From Prorocentrum cordatum (Eukaryota > Sar > Dinophyceae > Prorocentrales > Prorocentraceae): DNA of 64,000 nucleotides. The notes below the pieces were generated by a model that had not been told where the DNA came from, made no database searches, and saw nothing but the letters and a program-made list of their open reading frames with translations. Below, piece by piece: positions 20,671-30,403 of the stretch. Every line of letters starts with the position of its first letter. The first letter of the stretch is position 1. Position numbers and translations under genes: made by a program. The stretch lies in NCBI GenBank assembly GCA_963575745.1, contig CAUYUJ010000732.1, positions 31,005 through 95,004 of the forward strand. The letters are read 5' to 3'.

Positions 20671-20977
20671 AGCCCAGCTGCTCTTGCAAACAAGCCCTGT
20701 GAACGGCGCTCTGGCAGCCTTCGCAACGGACCATCTTGTCGGGGTGCTGGATGCTGTCGTGGCACAGCTCGCACGCGACGCCGCCCCTCGGTGCGCTCCG
20801 AAGGAGGAGGTCCGAGGACAAGCAGATAGGGCACCGTCCAGCGTGCAGCGAATCGAGGATGTCCTTCGCACGCCTCCCCGACTCGATCACGAGATTGGCC
20901 AGGCGCAGCTGTACAACTGAGAGCGACTCAAGGTCCTCCGTGTCCTCGGGGTACCAATCCTCCCGACGGGATTTCAT
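20671..20977 (-). CDS. Zinc-finger (PHD/RING-like) protein, exon or short gene
   Basis: From the ATG at 20977 (MKSRREDW) the frame encodes an acidic start, a helical stretch (LSVVQLRLANLVIESGRRAK) and then four metal-ligand pairs: CPIC, CELC, CEGC and HRAC, i.e. C2-C2-C2-HC spacing seen in PHD/RING-type cross-brace fingers. Such domains bind histone tails or ubiquitin-loading enzymes; which applies here cannot be said. The frame stops one codon after GGGCTG|GTAAGT, a consensus 5' splice site at 20670/20669, so the stop is probably intronic and the protein continues in another exon. That exon was not identified with confidence; a hydrophobic Leu/Val/Ala stretch lies on the minus strand at about 20580-20650. 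Confidence 0.5.
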
Positions 20978-21123
20978 CGTCGCGCCACGCTGTTTCACTC
21001 GATTGTTTAGGGACCCCCGCTGAGACTTCCTGGAGTTCGGGGTTCGTGCCGAACGAAGGAAGGAACGTCAGCGGAAGTATTATGACTCTTTTCGTTGAGT
21101 CATGACTCCTCTCACCCCTGAAC

Positions 21124-22071
21124 TCAAGTCGGGGTCGCGCTCTGCAGTAGAAGCGGCAGCATCAGAGCCACCATGGGCCTCCGTCTGATCCATTTGCTCT
21201 GGAATGACAGCTCCTGTGGCAACGCCAAGGAGGAGGAGGAGGAGGAGGAGGAGGAGGAGGAGGAGGAGGAGGAGGATGGAGGAGGAGGAGGAGGAGGAGG
21301 AGGAGGAGGAGGAGGAGGAGGGGGAGGAGAAGGAGGGAGGAGGAGGAGGAGGAGGAGGAGGAGGAGGAGGAGGAGGAGAGGGAGGAGGAGGAGGAGGAGG
21401 AGGAGGAGGAGGACGGAAGGGGTCTCGGTGGCATGCCACCATGGTGCTGAACTGAACTGCTCCTGTGGCAACGCCATAGGCTCCAGCACGGGCTGCTTCC
21501 GCAGCTCCTCGGAGCCATCTGCCACGACCTGCTCCTGCGACAACGACCCGAAGACTTCCCAGAGCCCCTCGGCGAGATCCGAAGGAACGCCCGCGGTTTC
21601 GTCCAGGAGCCCTGCCGACCGTCCCAAGAGGGCCTGAACGGGGAAGTCGCCGTCGTATACGTCGCGCTCAATGTACGTGCAGGGCACAAGAGGCTTGCCA
21701 GCGGCGGATAGGACCCCCGGCGTCTCCACCTCCTGCTTGATCCGAACCTCGAGCCGTGGCCAGTGCTGGGCCTTGCGCAATGCGGCAGCACCCGCAATGG
21801 AGACGTCAATGTCGCTGGCATCGGCGTGCATGGCGACATTCCGCCGCAGCACCTCCAGCCATGTGGGCGCGCGGCCCTCCAGCTTGGCCTGCAGCACGGG
21901 CAAAATCGCCCGCAGGTGCTCCGCCACGGACACAAGCCCGCGGAGGCGCCGTACCTCCTGCGAGAGTTTCAGGACCGCTCGGTCCGCAGAACGCCACGCC
22001 CACTCTCTGGCTGCCTTGCGCTCCTCTGCAGAACGCCGCTTTGGCGCGCCCTCCGCGCCATCCCGTGCCAT
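21124..22071 (-). CDS. Uncharacterised protein gene, intronless, carrying a GGA expansion (retrogene candidate)
   Basis: From the ATG at 22071 there are 315 codons. Residues 1-215 are non-repetitive and protein-like: a basic N terminus, a helical region (VLKLSQEVRRLRGLVSVAEH then LRAILPVLQAKLEG), then YIERDVYDGDFPVQALLG. I do not recognise the family. A poly-Leu/Pro/Ser segment from the array at 21230-21415 interrupts the C terminus; similar sequence flanks it (CTCCTGTGGCAACGCCA at both 21209 and 21459), so the array has expanded between, or is bordered by, a short duplication. The decayed spliced leader about 140 nt upstream and lack of introns suggest integration of a processed mRNA. Whether it is expressed is unknown. 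Confidence 0.45.
   Translation of the reverse strand: MARDGAEGAPKRRSAEERKAAREWAWRSADRAVLKLSQEVRRLRGLVSVAEHLRAILPVLQAKLEGRAPTWLEVLRRNVAMHADASDIDVSIAGAAALRKAQHWPRLEVRIKQEVETPGVLSAAGKPLVPCTYIERDVYDGDFPVQALLGRSAGLLDETAGVPSDLAEGLWEVFGSLSQEQVVADGSEELRKQPVLEPMALPQEQFSSAPWWHATETPSVLLLLLLLLLLPLLLLLLLLLLLLLLPPSPPPPPPPPPPPPPPPPPSSSSSSSSSSSSSSSSLALPQELSFQSKWIRRRPMVALMLPLLLQSATPT
21230..21415. repeat. GGA array inside or at the 3' side of the retrogene
   Basis: About 185 bp of GGA, GGGA and GAGGGA on the plus strand, TCC on the gene's sense strand. Confidence 0.9.
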
Positions 22072-22199
22072 GCCCCGTGAGCCAAAAGCCACGCTCCCCC
22101 CTGTCCCTCACGCCCGCCGCGTTGCCCCGCAGGATTGGGGTCGCAGGGTGCGCCGAGGGACAGGGTCCAGGGTCCAGGAGCAGGGGGCATACGGAAAGG

Positions 22200-22220
22200 C
22201 CAAAGCTAAAATGGCTACGG
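22200..22220 (-). other. Decayed spliced-leader copy upstream of the 21.1-22.1 kb gene
   Basis: Minus strand: CCGTAGCCATTTT exactly as in the leader, then AGCTTTGG where the leader has GGCTCAAG. Seventeen of 21 positions match. A GGA/TCC array starts directly upstream, the same arrangement as LINE B. Confidence 0.7.
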
Positions 22221-22702
22221 AGGAGGAGGATAGGGAGGAGGAGGAGGAGGAGGAGGAGGAGGAGGAGGAGGAGGAGGAGGAGGAGGAGGAGGAGAGAGGA
22301 GGAGGAGAGGAGGAGGAGGAGGAGGAGGAGGAGGAGGAGAGGAGGAGGAGGAGGAGGAGGAGAGGAGGAGGAGAGGAGGAGAGGGAGGAGGAGAGGGAGG
22401 AGGGGGAGGAGGAGAGGGAGGAGGAGAGGAGAGGAGGAGGAGGAGGAGGGAGGAGGAGCAGGAGCAGGAGGAGGAGGAGGAGGAGGAGGTGAAGGAGGAG
22501 GAGGAGGAGGGAGGAGAGGAGGAGGAGGAGGAGGAGGAGAGGGAGGAGAGGAGGAGGAGGAGAGAGGGAGGAGGAGAGGAGGAGGAGCAGGAGGAGGAGG
22601 AGGAGGAGGAGGAGGAGGAGGAGGAGGAGGAGGGAGGAGGAGGAGAGGGAGGAGGAGGAGGGAAGAGGAGGAGAGGGAGGAGGAGGAGGAGGAGGAGGAG
22701 GA
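22221..22702. repeat. GGA array at the 5' side of the retrogene
   Basis: About 480 bp of GGA with GAGGGA and GGAGCA interruptions. Confidence 0.95.
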
Positions 22703-23141
22703 GGTCCAGAGTGAACCTAAGACGCATCAACGAGGTTGCCATGTCGTCGCTCAGATAGGGCGCTCCTGGCAGAGCCTCGCCGTCGAGGACCGCGGAGGAG
22801 CCTTGGGGGTCCCACGACGGTGTGTGGTGGTTGACCGCGCGGTGGCATCGAGTTCCCAAGAGGCCTCACCGCGCGGTTGTTTCTTCACTGCACGGTCCTG
22901 GGACTCCCGAACAGTTTCCCGTTTGGAACGTCGCAAGTGTTTCGATGGTACGAGGGGGCGGGCTTGGGCATCGCCCGTGACGCTCTGGGTTTGGGTAGCG
23001 CTCCTCGTTCAACTCCAGGCCTACGGCAAGCATATCCAGCAACGCGAGGGACACGGCATAACACCGCGCGCGTCGTGGGCCCCGGTCGCCCGAGGCGTCC
23101 TCGGAGAACGGCGAGAGTCACAAAACCGTGCGGGGACCCTT
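22703..23141. other. No gene recognised
   Basis: GCCTCGCCGTCGAGGA at 22774 also occurs near 19583, within a short shared segment. ACCGCGCGGT palindromes lie at about 22836 and 22868. No domain seen. Confidence 0.35.
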
Positions 23142-23450
23142 GCAGTCGGACCGAGGTATATAATATCGAGGTCGGCTCGGGGAGTGACCCTGATGTTCTT
23201 GTCGTGCTGGTTGGATGCTCTGGTGCATCCTGGGGAGGGTACCCTTGGATGTTCTGGGTGTTTTGGTTGGCAGAGGGTCTCGTGTTGTTGAAGGATGTTA
23301 TTCAGCCCTAGATCCGACTGTACCCCTCTTCCCTTTTCATCATCTCTTCCTTTCTGCCTCCTCTCTCTGTATCTCTCTCTCTCTCTTTCTCTTCCTTCGT
23401 AGGCCATACATAAGTGATGCATCGAGGCTGTTGCGCTCTTCCAGTGTTCT
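23142..23450. repeat. Interspersed repeat C, copy 2
   Basis: CAGTCGGACCGAGGTATATA ... GGATGCTCTGGTGCATCCTG ... GATCCGACTG, CT tract, AGGCCATACATAAG, GAGGCTGTTGCGCTCTTCC. Collinear with 3729-4030. Confidence 0.8.
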
Positions 23451-24039
23451 TCTGCCCTTGGTCCGATTGTAATCCATCCGCTCGACACGCGGTGTGGTCA
23501 CCAAGCCGTTCTGCGGAAGGCTGCGGAAGTGAAACGAGGCCGCTTGCGCCAGCGACGGCGGAAGGCCGGCGGAAGCCCGCAGAAGTAAAAGATGCGCCCC
23601 AAGAGATGTGATTTTGCCATTATGGTTGGCGGGGCCGGCTTGGGAGGGATGAATCTTCGCGAGGCCGAGGAGTTCACCGCTCTACGGAAGAACAGCTTCC
23701 CCTGCGAGGTTGCACGGACTCCAGTCCTTGAGTAAACGCCCGCGTGAGAGTGTGTAAGGCACCGTGTAGGGTCAGCCCGACGGGGTCCGAGGCCCTACAC
23801 GACCCCCTCCCCTGCGAACGGACAGCACCGGGCGACCGATTGCGCCCGCTGCGAGTCCGTGGCCGTCTGTGCCCAAACGCTAGCTCATACACAGCCTCGA
23901 GGCTTTGAGCCTCCAGCGAGCACCACGGCTTTCCTTCGCTTTCTGCCGCTGCTGGCAGGGGGGGGTTCAGACCGAAACTTGGGAAGGATCGGAACCGACT
24001 AGGATGGTTCCAGTCATTTAGTGCCAATCACCGCTTTGG
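23451..24039. other. No gene recognised
   Basis: Unique-looking sequence. A short plus frame at 23613-23730 (MVGGAGLGGMN...) is too short and isolated to call. Confidence 0.3.
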
Positions 24040-24480
24040 AAGCTCCTCAGAGATTCCGTAGAGATTCCTTGGGGATTCCTCATGGATTCCTCAGGGATTC
24101 ATTGGGGTTTTCTTCGGGATTTCTTTGTGATTCCCTGAAGATTCCTGAGGGGTCCTTCAGAGATTCCTGCGGGAGCCCTTAAGATTGTTCAGAGATTCCC
24201 TCTGGTTCCTCAGAGTTTCCTCCGGGCTTTCCTCGTCTATTGGATTTTTCAGAGATTTCTCAGAGAGTTCTCGGGATTTTCTTGGATTATTGAGAGATTC
24301 CTCGGAAGGGATTCCTTGAGAGTCCTCAGAGATTCCGTGGGCTTTCTCAAGCATGCCTGAAGGATTCCCAAGGGATTCCTTGTCCTGGAATTCCTGCAGG
24401 ATTCCTTTTGGACTCCTGAGGCAATCCTGATGTATTCCTTACAGGGTTTGCCGATCCTTGTGTGTCCCATTGAATCCCGA
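24040..24480. repeat. Degenerate GATTCCT minisatellite
   Basis: About 30 copies of RGATTCCT(N) separated by 4-10 purine-rich bases. Spacing is irregular, so it is an old or rapidly diverging array. Confidence 0.8.
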
Positions 24481-25480
24481 CTGCCAAACACATGAAGTTT
24501 AAAGAATTCTGTGGCAGGTTGGGATCAGCGCGTGTCCTAGTGAACTCGTGTTGAAAATCCAATAGGGTACAAATCTGCGGGAGGTTGTGGTCAGCGCATT
24601 TTGTTTACAAAACTCCACCAAACATTACACATGTCATCCCAAACGACGCATACTATGCAGTGAGGTGTTTATTTCCCCGTTCGCGAAGGCCAGTCAGGGA
24701 ACCTCTCCAGACTTCTCTACTGCGTCAGGCTATCCTGACGCTCGGCACTTCGTTGTCGCAGGAGGGCTCGAATCCCCGTTGGCAGAGCCAGAGGGCTCGT
24801 CCTTCTCGAGGGGTGTTGCAAGGGCGCGAGCGTGAAGAAGTTTCGGTTCAGGTCGTCGCGGGACGCAGTGGGGAAGGCCGTCGAACGTCATCCTAGAGCC
24901 CAATCTTCACAGAGGCGGCCCATGGACAGCATTTTAATTTCCCTCGGACCCGTGCCTGTTTATGCCAAAGGTGGGAATCATCCCATCCTTGCGGCGTCTA
25001 AATTGCTGGACGCTTCGCGTATCCCCATCAGCCAGGCCACGACGTCTCCTGGCGTGCAGGTTTCAATTCACCCTGATGTTCTGTCTGGGTCTCGCACGTG
25101 TGCAGCATGCAGCCCTGGCCGTTCGCAGCCAGCTCAGCCAGCTCAGCTTCAGCCAGCTGCCCCTCCAGCGGTAGGTTCTGATCCCGCGTTCAGTCGCTGT
25201 GTAATTAGGCTCGCGCGTAGCCCGCTCGACCTTTTGAAGCCCCATGCGCTTTCGCAGGCGACCGCGACAAAAAAAGGTATCCCCATCAGCCCATCTTGAA
25301 TCGAGTTTAGGATGAGTTGCCTTGATCAGGGAAGCGTATGCACATGCAGTGGAACAAGGAGGAGGGCAGCCGTCAAGCCGAAGATCAGGATCGTGAGGGG
25401 ACCACGGAGTCAACCATGCAGGCCTTCGCAGATCTCTCGAGCTGCGAACCTCTTGGAGGTTTTGTGGGGCTATCTTCGAG
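24481..25480. other. No recognised gene; one 155-codon plus frame (24832-25299)
   Basis: The frame includes a Gln/Pro/Ala-rich segment from a CAGCCAGCTCAGC repeat. It has no domain I know, and nothing around it supports a gene. Confidence 0.3.
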
Positions 25481-26147
25481 CGCAGCTGTACCATTTTTCG
25501 GACATCCTCGGGGCTCTCCTGGGCCTCTCTTGGAAGCATTGGCGGCCATCTTGGATCCATCTTCGATGACATCGATCAAAATGGGGTGCGTCACATGTTA
25601 GCCTGCCGTCTGAGCTGGACAACTTGCTTCTTGGGATCCCATCGGAGTGCTCTTGGGTGCTGCTGGGGCCGTGTTGAGCTTTTCTGGGCCCCTGATAGGG
25701 GCGCGCTCGGGCGACCTTGGATTCGATTTGCGGCCCCTGAAACACACATCGGGAGGCTTCGAGGCCACTTTGGATCTGTCTCGGAGGCGTCATCTTAATC
25801 AGGGTATCTGGATCCATTCTGGCCTGGAAACCTCCCAAGGATGTCCCCGAGAGGCGAAGCACACATTTGGAGGCTTCGCTCTGCTCTCTTGTTTTCAGAG
25901 GCTTGGTCTGTGAGCGAAGGGGGTGTGTCAAATAGCGCTGCCCTCCTGCATTGTGGATCTCGACAGGCTCCTCTTTGGAGCGCACGTTGGCCGATCGGGC
26001 CCCCCTTCGGGCTCTCCGTGGGCCCTCTTAGGGCCACCTCGGGGCGCAGTAGGCCAATCGGATTCCGCAGAGGCGAGAGGACCAACATCAGCAGCAGGAA
26101 AATCGAGCCATGTTGTGCTTCATGGCTGTCGTGGGAGCCGCCGGGGA

Positions 26148-26277
26148 CTTGGCATCGCTCAGACGTGTGCGTTTTTTCTCGGCGGGGACCATTGAGGAGC
26201 ATCCTGGACCATCGAGCCAAAAAAACACGCACGAGACCGGCAAATGCACAGGAAATGGACGTCCGAGCGAGGGCAAG
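26148..26277. mobile_element. MITE family D, copy 3
   Basis: CTTGGCATCGCTCAGACGTG at the left, GACGTCCGAGCGAGGGCAAG at the right: inverted ends of 19 bp with two mismatches. Internal ACCATTGAGGAGCATCCTGG and AACACGCACGAGACC match copy 4. Flanks GGGA and AGGA may be a decayed 4-bp duplication. Confidence 0.85.
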
Positions 26278-26454
26278 AGGAGAGGTTCTTCGGCCAACTT
26301 CACCCGTCGTTGCAGTCATTTGGGCTTTCTTGGGCCATCTTGGAACCATCAGGGGGTGGCCAGCATGGAGCCCGACACACCTTCACCCGCGCTTCGGGTG
26401 CGCCGGCTGTGATCGCAGACAGGGGCGCCTTCGCGCGCACGGGCTACACAGACG

Positions 26455-26491
26455 ATATACACACATCAACATACATATGCATATCTATATC

Positions 26492-26532
<41 letters not shown>

Positions 26533-26615
26533 GTGTGTGTGCATGTCTATATCCATATACACATATACACATGCGTATACACCCACATTTATGTATTCCA
26601 CATATACACTCGTAT
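26455..26615. repeat. TA/CA compound microsatellite
   Basis: ACATATGCATATC, then TA repeats (26490-26530), then ATATACACATATACAC. Confidence 0.9.
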
Positions 26616-26949
26616 CTGACGACGGGGCCCGGGGCCTCGGCCCAGGGCCCAGGGTTACCAGGGCCCTCCGGGAACGCCTGGGGGTCTCAAGACGGGCCCA
26701 GCGAGCCCAGGAAAGCTTCGAGAAGCGTCCACTACGGTCCGAGAGGATCCTGAGATATGTCAAGAACGCGCCAAGACGCGCGAAAATGGCCTCAAGAGGG
26801 CCCACGTGGCCCTAAAGAGCTTCAAGACGGCTCCAGGAGGCCCCCCCCAGGGCCCGAAGAGGCGAACAAGCATGTATCTCAGTAGGTTTTTCCCTTCCAT
26901 TTTGTGGTGTCGGGCCCTCGCCTTGAATCGGCAGCTCCCCGCATCCTCT

Positions 26950-27003
26950 CCTCTCCTCCTCCTCCTCCTCCTCCTCCTCCTCGTCCTCCTCCTCCTCCTC
27001 CTC
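26950..27003. repeat. TCC microsatellite
   Basis: About 18 CTC/TCC units. A GGA array of 60 bp follows at 27494-27556. Confidence 0.95.
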
Positions 27004-28337
27004 CTGTGTTACTCTCCTTGCCTCTGCCCGCCTGTCGTCGACCAGTGGACGCCACGTTTGGGATCAGCACACAAATGACTCAGTTGGGGCGCGCGGGTAG
27101 CCATCGGAGGCCTCATCCTTCTCCTTCCGTAGCTTTGGCCCGAGGCGGTCGGGCTTGAGCTGCTCTGGACAGTCAGCCTGTTCTTGCCCTCTTCGATCTC
27201 TATGTCGATTGCCAACTGCATCTCATCACACATGTTGTGTCGTGCCGCGCTCGCCACGTGGCTGGCTCTGCTCGAGTTCAGGGTGGTTGCCCGCCGAGCA
27301 TCGGCAGATGTAAGCGATATCCAGGACGCCTGCGGCGAGTCACTGCCGCCCCATGCCTTTCTGGAAGCACCGATGTCGTGAGATTTTGAGCCGAAGCTTG
27401 GCCAAGGTATTCGACGGTGTGGTCCCGAGATGGAAACCATGGGGAAAGACTCTTGGGGAGGGAGGGAGAGGGAATGTAACACGAGAGGAAGGGGCAGGAG
27501 GAGGAGGAGGAGGAGGAGGAGGAGAAGAGGAGAAGAGGAGGATACGGAGGAGGAGGTGGCCTCTTGAGGGCCTCCTGCGGGCTTGTTTGTGGCCTCTAGG
27601 GACCATTTGGAGCCGTCTTAGGGTCCTCTTGGGCCATCGCGACCGTCTTAGAGGGCATCTTGGAGCACGCAGGACCATGTTTGCCAATCTGGAGGTCATC
27701 TTGGACCGTGCTACACTACACTCTTTTTGGGCCGTCTTGGATGCATTGTGGGCCGTTTGAGGCTGTCGGAATTCCTCGCGGGCGAGAACGCCAAAATCTT
27801 TGAAGCTCTGTTGGAAACGCAACGCTATGTTCTTATTGAGGGTTCTCTTGGAGGCCTCTTCAGACCTCTTGGAGGCCTCTTTGGGCCATCTTGGCGGAGG
27901 GCATCTCGGACGGTCTTTGAGGCTGTAGAATTTGGGTCATATTGGCACATTTGGGAGGTCCCCTTTGGCAATCTTGGGCTGGAAAGCTCATGGGATATGA
28001 TTTTTCCAGGTGGCCAGCTGGATCGGTTGGGAGTGGATTGGGATTTTCTGAAAGGACGAAGAGAGTCAAGAGGGCAAACGCAGACACAGACACAGTCGTC
28101 GATCCCCATGAACAGATGGGAACATGTATGGGAAGCGGGGGGGGGAGACGAAGCTCCGGAGCAGTGGAATTGACAATTCCAATCCGGAATCCGGAGTCCG
28201 GAGCAGCAGTCGAAAGTCCGGAGTCCGGAGCGCGGAATGTTTGTCGTTGCGCTGCGTCGAGTGCACCGCGAAGATTGCACCGCATAGATGTTTGTTTTTC
28301 TTTTCTCTTTTCAAAAAGAAAGAGAACATATTAGGAT

Positions 28338-28885
28338 CTCCCCTCCTCCCCCTCCCCCTTCTCCTCCTCCTCCTCCTCCTCCTCCTCCTCCTCCTCCTCC
28401 TCCTCCTCCTCCCCACCACCCAGACTTGGGGGGATCTTGGGCTCCGTGCCCACTCGTTTTTGCGTGGCCGTGGGCCCCGTCCGCCGCCTCGGCCCTCCGA
28501 CCCCGCCCGCGGCCCCGCCCGCGTTGCCGAGAGCCCCCTTGGCGCGCGGCCCTCGGCCTCCCTCCTCCCCCCCCCCCGCGCGCGCGGACTCGGGGGGGGG
28601 CGCGCGCAAGGGACGGCAGAGAGGGGCAGGAGGGAGAGGGGGAGGGAAGCAGGGAGGGGGGGGGGGGGGGGAGGGGAGGGGGAGGGGACGGGGAGGGAAG
28701 GGGGAGGAGGGGGGGGGGGAGAGGGGGGGGGGGAGGAGGGGGAGGGGAAGGGGGAGGAGGGGGAGGGGGGAGGGGGAGGGGAGGGGAAGCAGGAGGAGGT
28801 GGAGGGGGAGGGGGGGGGGGGGAGGAGGAGAGGGAAGCAGGGGGCGGGGGAGGAGGGGGAGGGGGAGGGGGAGGAGGAGGAAAGT
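28338..28885. repeat. TCC array followed by GGGGA array
   Basis: 28338-28415 is TCC; 28430-28560 is GC-rich unique sequence; 28610-28885 is GGGGA/GGGAGG on the plus strand. The opposite-strand runs give mirror Pro/Leu/Gly frames on both strands. Confidence 0.9.
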
Positions 28886-28930
28886 CCGTAGCCACCCTGG
28901 CCCAAGCCACGTCGGCTCGAGGGGTCGCCG

Positions 28931-29398
28931 TTGTGGGACCCCCACATCCCAAAAGGGGGCGCGTGGACGCATCCCTCTCACGGGGAACCTCTCCTGCACC
29001 CCACAGTCCAACCGCACTGCCAGGTTGCCTGGCCCCACCAGCTTCGTCGTCCCTTGATGCCCCACGACGGCCCCAACTCTCCTCATGCGGTGGTATGTGG
29101 TTCTTGCGGCAACAAGTGGAAGTCTCACTGGGCGGACGTATGCTACCACTGTGGAAGTGTACTCCCAGCAGGCCGTCAACCCCGCATCCTTCTTCAGCCT
29201 GGGCCCCGCCCCCGCCAGGGAAAGGACAAGCAGGTTACTCCGTCCACAACTTCTACCACCAGCCGACCAAATGGTTACAAGGGTGGAGGGGACGGGCAGT
29301 GGCAAAGACCTAAAAAGGCAGGAAACTATCCCGGCAAAGAAACCCAACAGCGATGTGTAGGAGCATATTTGGAAGAATTCCCCTTAAGATTCAGATGA
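28931..29398 (+). pseudogene. LINE E ORF1, N-terminal zinc-finger part
   Basis: The frame contains VVCGSCGNKWKSHWADVCYHCG: CxxC, 11 residues, CxxC with Trp between, the ORF1-type finger also partly seen in LINE A and LINE B. A basic Gly/Lys/Gln-rich tail follows (NGYKGGGDGQWQRPKKAGNY), as expected for RNA binding. The rest of the same strand carries ORF1 helices, endonuclease and RT, so I assign it to one element, LINE E, split by tandem repeats at 29.4-30.3 kb. Confidence 0.6.
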
Positions 29399-29469
29399 GA
29401 ATCCAGTTGTAGAATTCTGCTGTTCTCGCAGTCGTAGTCGCATTCGCGATGACAGTCGCAGTGGCCTGC

Positions 29470-29996
29470 ATCACCCTCAGCCTCAGCCTCAGCCTGCCTC
29501 AGCACCAGCCTCAGCTTCAGCGTCAGCCTCAGCCTGCCTCAGCCTCAGCCTCAGCCTGCTTCAGCCTCAGCCTCAGTCTGCCTGCGGCCTCGGCCTCAGC
29601 CTCAGCCTGCCTCAGCCTGAGCCTGCCTCAGCCTCAGCCTCAGCCTGCCTCAGCCTCAGCCTGCCTCAGCCTCAGCCTGCTTCAGCCTCAGCTTCAGTCT
29701 GCCTTCAGCCTCGGCCTCAGCCTCGGCCTGCCGCAGCCTCAGCCTGCATCAGCCTCAGCCTCAGCCTCAGCTTGCTTCAGCCTCAGCCTCAGTCTGCCTT
29801 CAGTGTCGGCCTCAGCCTCAGCCTGCCTCAGCCTCAGCCTGCATCAGCCTCAGCCTCAGCCTCAGCCTGAGCCTGCCTCAGCCTCAGCCTCAGCTTGCTT
29901 CAGCCTTAGCCTCAGTCTGCCTGCGGCCTCGGCCTCAGCCTCAGCCTGCCTCAGCCTCAGCCTGCCTCAGCCTCAGCATCAGCCTGCCTCAGCATT
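29470..29996. repeat. CAGCCT hexamer array
   Basis: About 85 units of CAGCCT with regular CTGC insertions producing the higher-order phrase CAGCCTCAGCCTGCCT. The 277-codon open frame across it is a by-product. Confidence 0.95.
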
Positions 29997-30002
29997 CAAA
30001 GT

Positions 30003-30275
30003 GTGGCCCGGGAATGGAATTCTGGGAACTCAAAGAACACGAAGTGGCCTACAGTTGGGTCCGGGCATTCAAAATCATGCCCAGGAATGCAGTTCTGGGA
30101 ACTCGAAGACCACGAAGTGGTCTACAGTTGGGTGCGGGCATTCAAAAGCATGCCCAGGAATGGAGTTCTGGGAACTCGAAGACCACGAAGTGGCTTACAG
30201 TTGGCTCCGGACATTCAGACTGTGGCCCGGTCATGGAGTTCTGGGACCTCGAAGACCACGAAGTGTGCAATTGTT
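30003..30275. repeat. 73-bp tandem repeat, 3.7 units
   Basis: GGAATGGAATTCTGGGAACT and variants begin at 30011, 30083, 30157 and 30231, each followed by GAAG(A/C)CCACGAAGTGG and GGGCATTCAAAA. Confidence 0.9.
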
Positions 30276-30403
30276 TGCTTAAAACGATTTCCGCGGCTTC
30301 TCCTCGGCGCCCGCCCAGACCCCCATGGGGAGTCAAGATGTTCTCTTTTGACACTACTTGAAACCTATAAGTTTTCATTGTTACGTAAATAGGAGGTAAG
30401 GGC

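Larger units (their letters stand above)
25481..28010. repeat. Diffuse GGCC-N-TCTTGG repeat region
   Basis: Motifs such as GGGCCATCTTGG, GGCCTCTTGGAGG and GGTCATCTTGGACC recur every 15-40 bp with intervening unique sequence. Similar clusters are at 33900-34110, 40600-40790 and 62360-62780. No open frame shows conserved protein sequence. Confidence 0.6.

Noticed and set aside
21075-21115. ATGACTC...GAGTCATGACTC hairpin, considered as a regulatory or terminator site.
   Set aside because: Short, isolated, and a rho-independent terminator has no meaning in this context.
24690-24790. tRNA-like B box (GGCTCGAATCCCC) beside a TGCGTCAGG/CCTGACGC hairpin.
   Set aside because: No A box, no acceptor-stem pairing and no cloverleaf at the right spacing.
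29449-30282. 277-codon plus frame of Ser/Ala/Leu repeats.
   Set aside because: It is the CAGCCT hexamer array plus the 73-bp repeat; no non-repeat protein sequence supports a gene.
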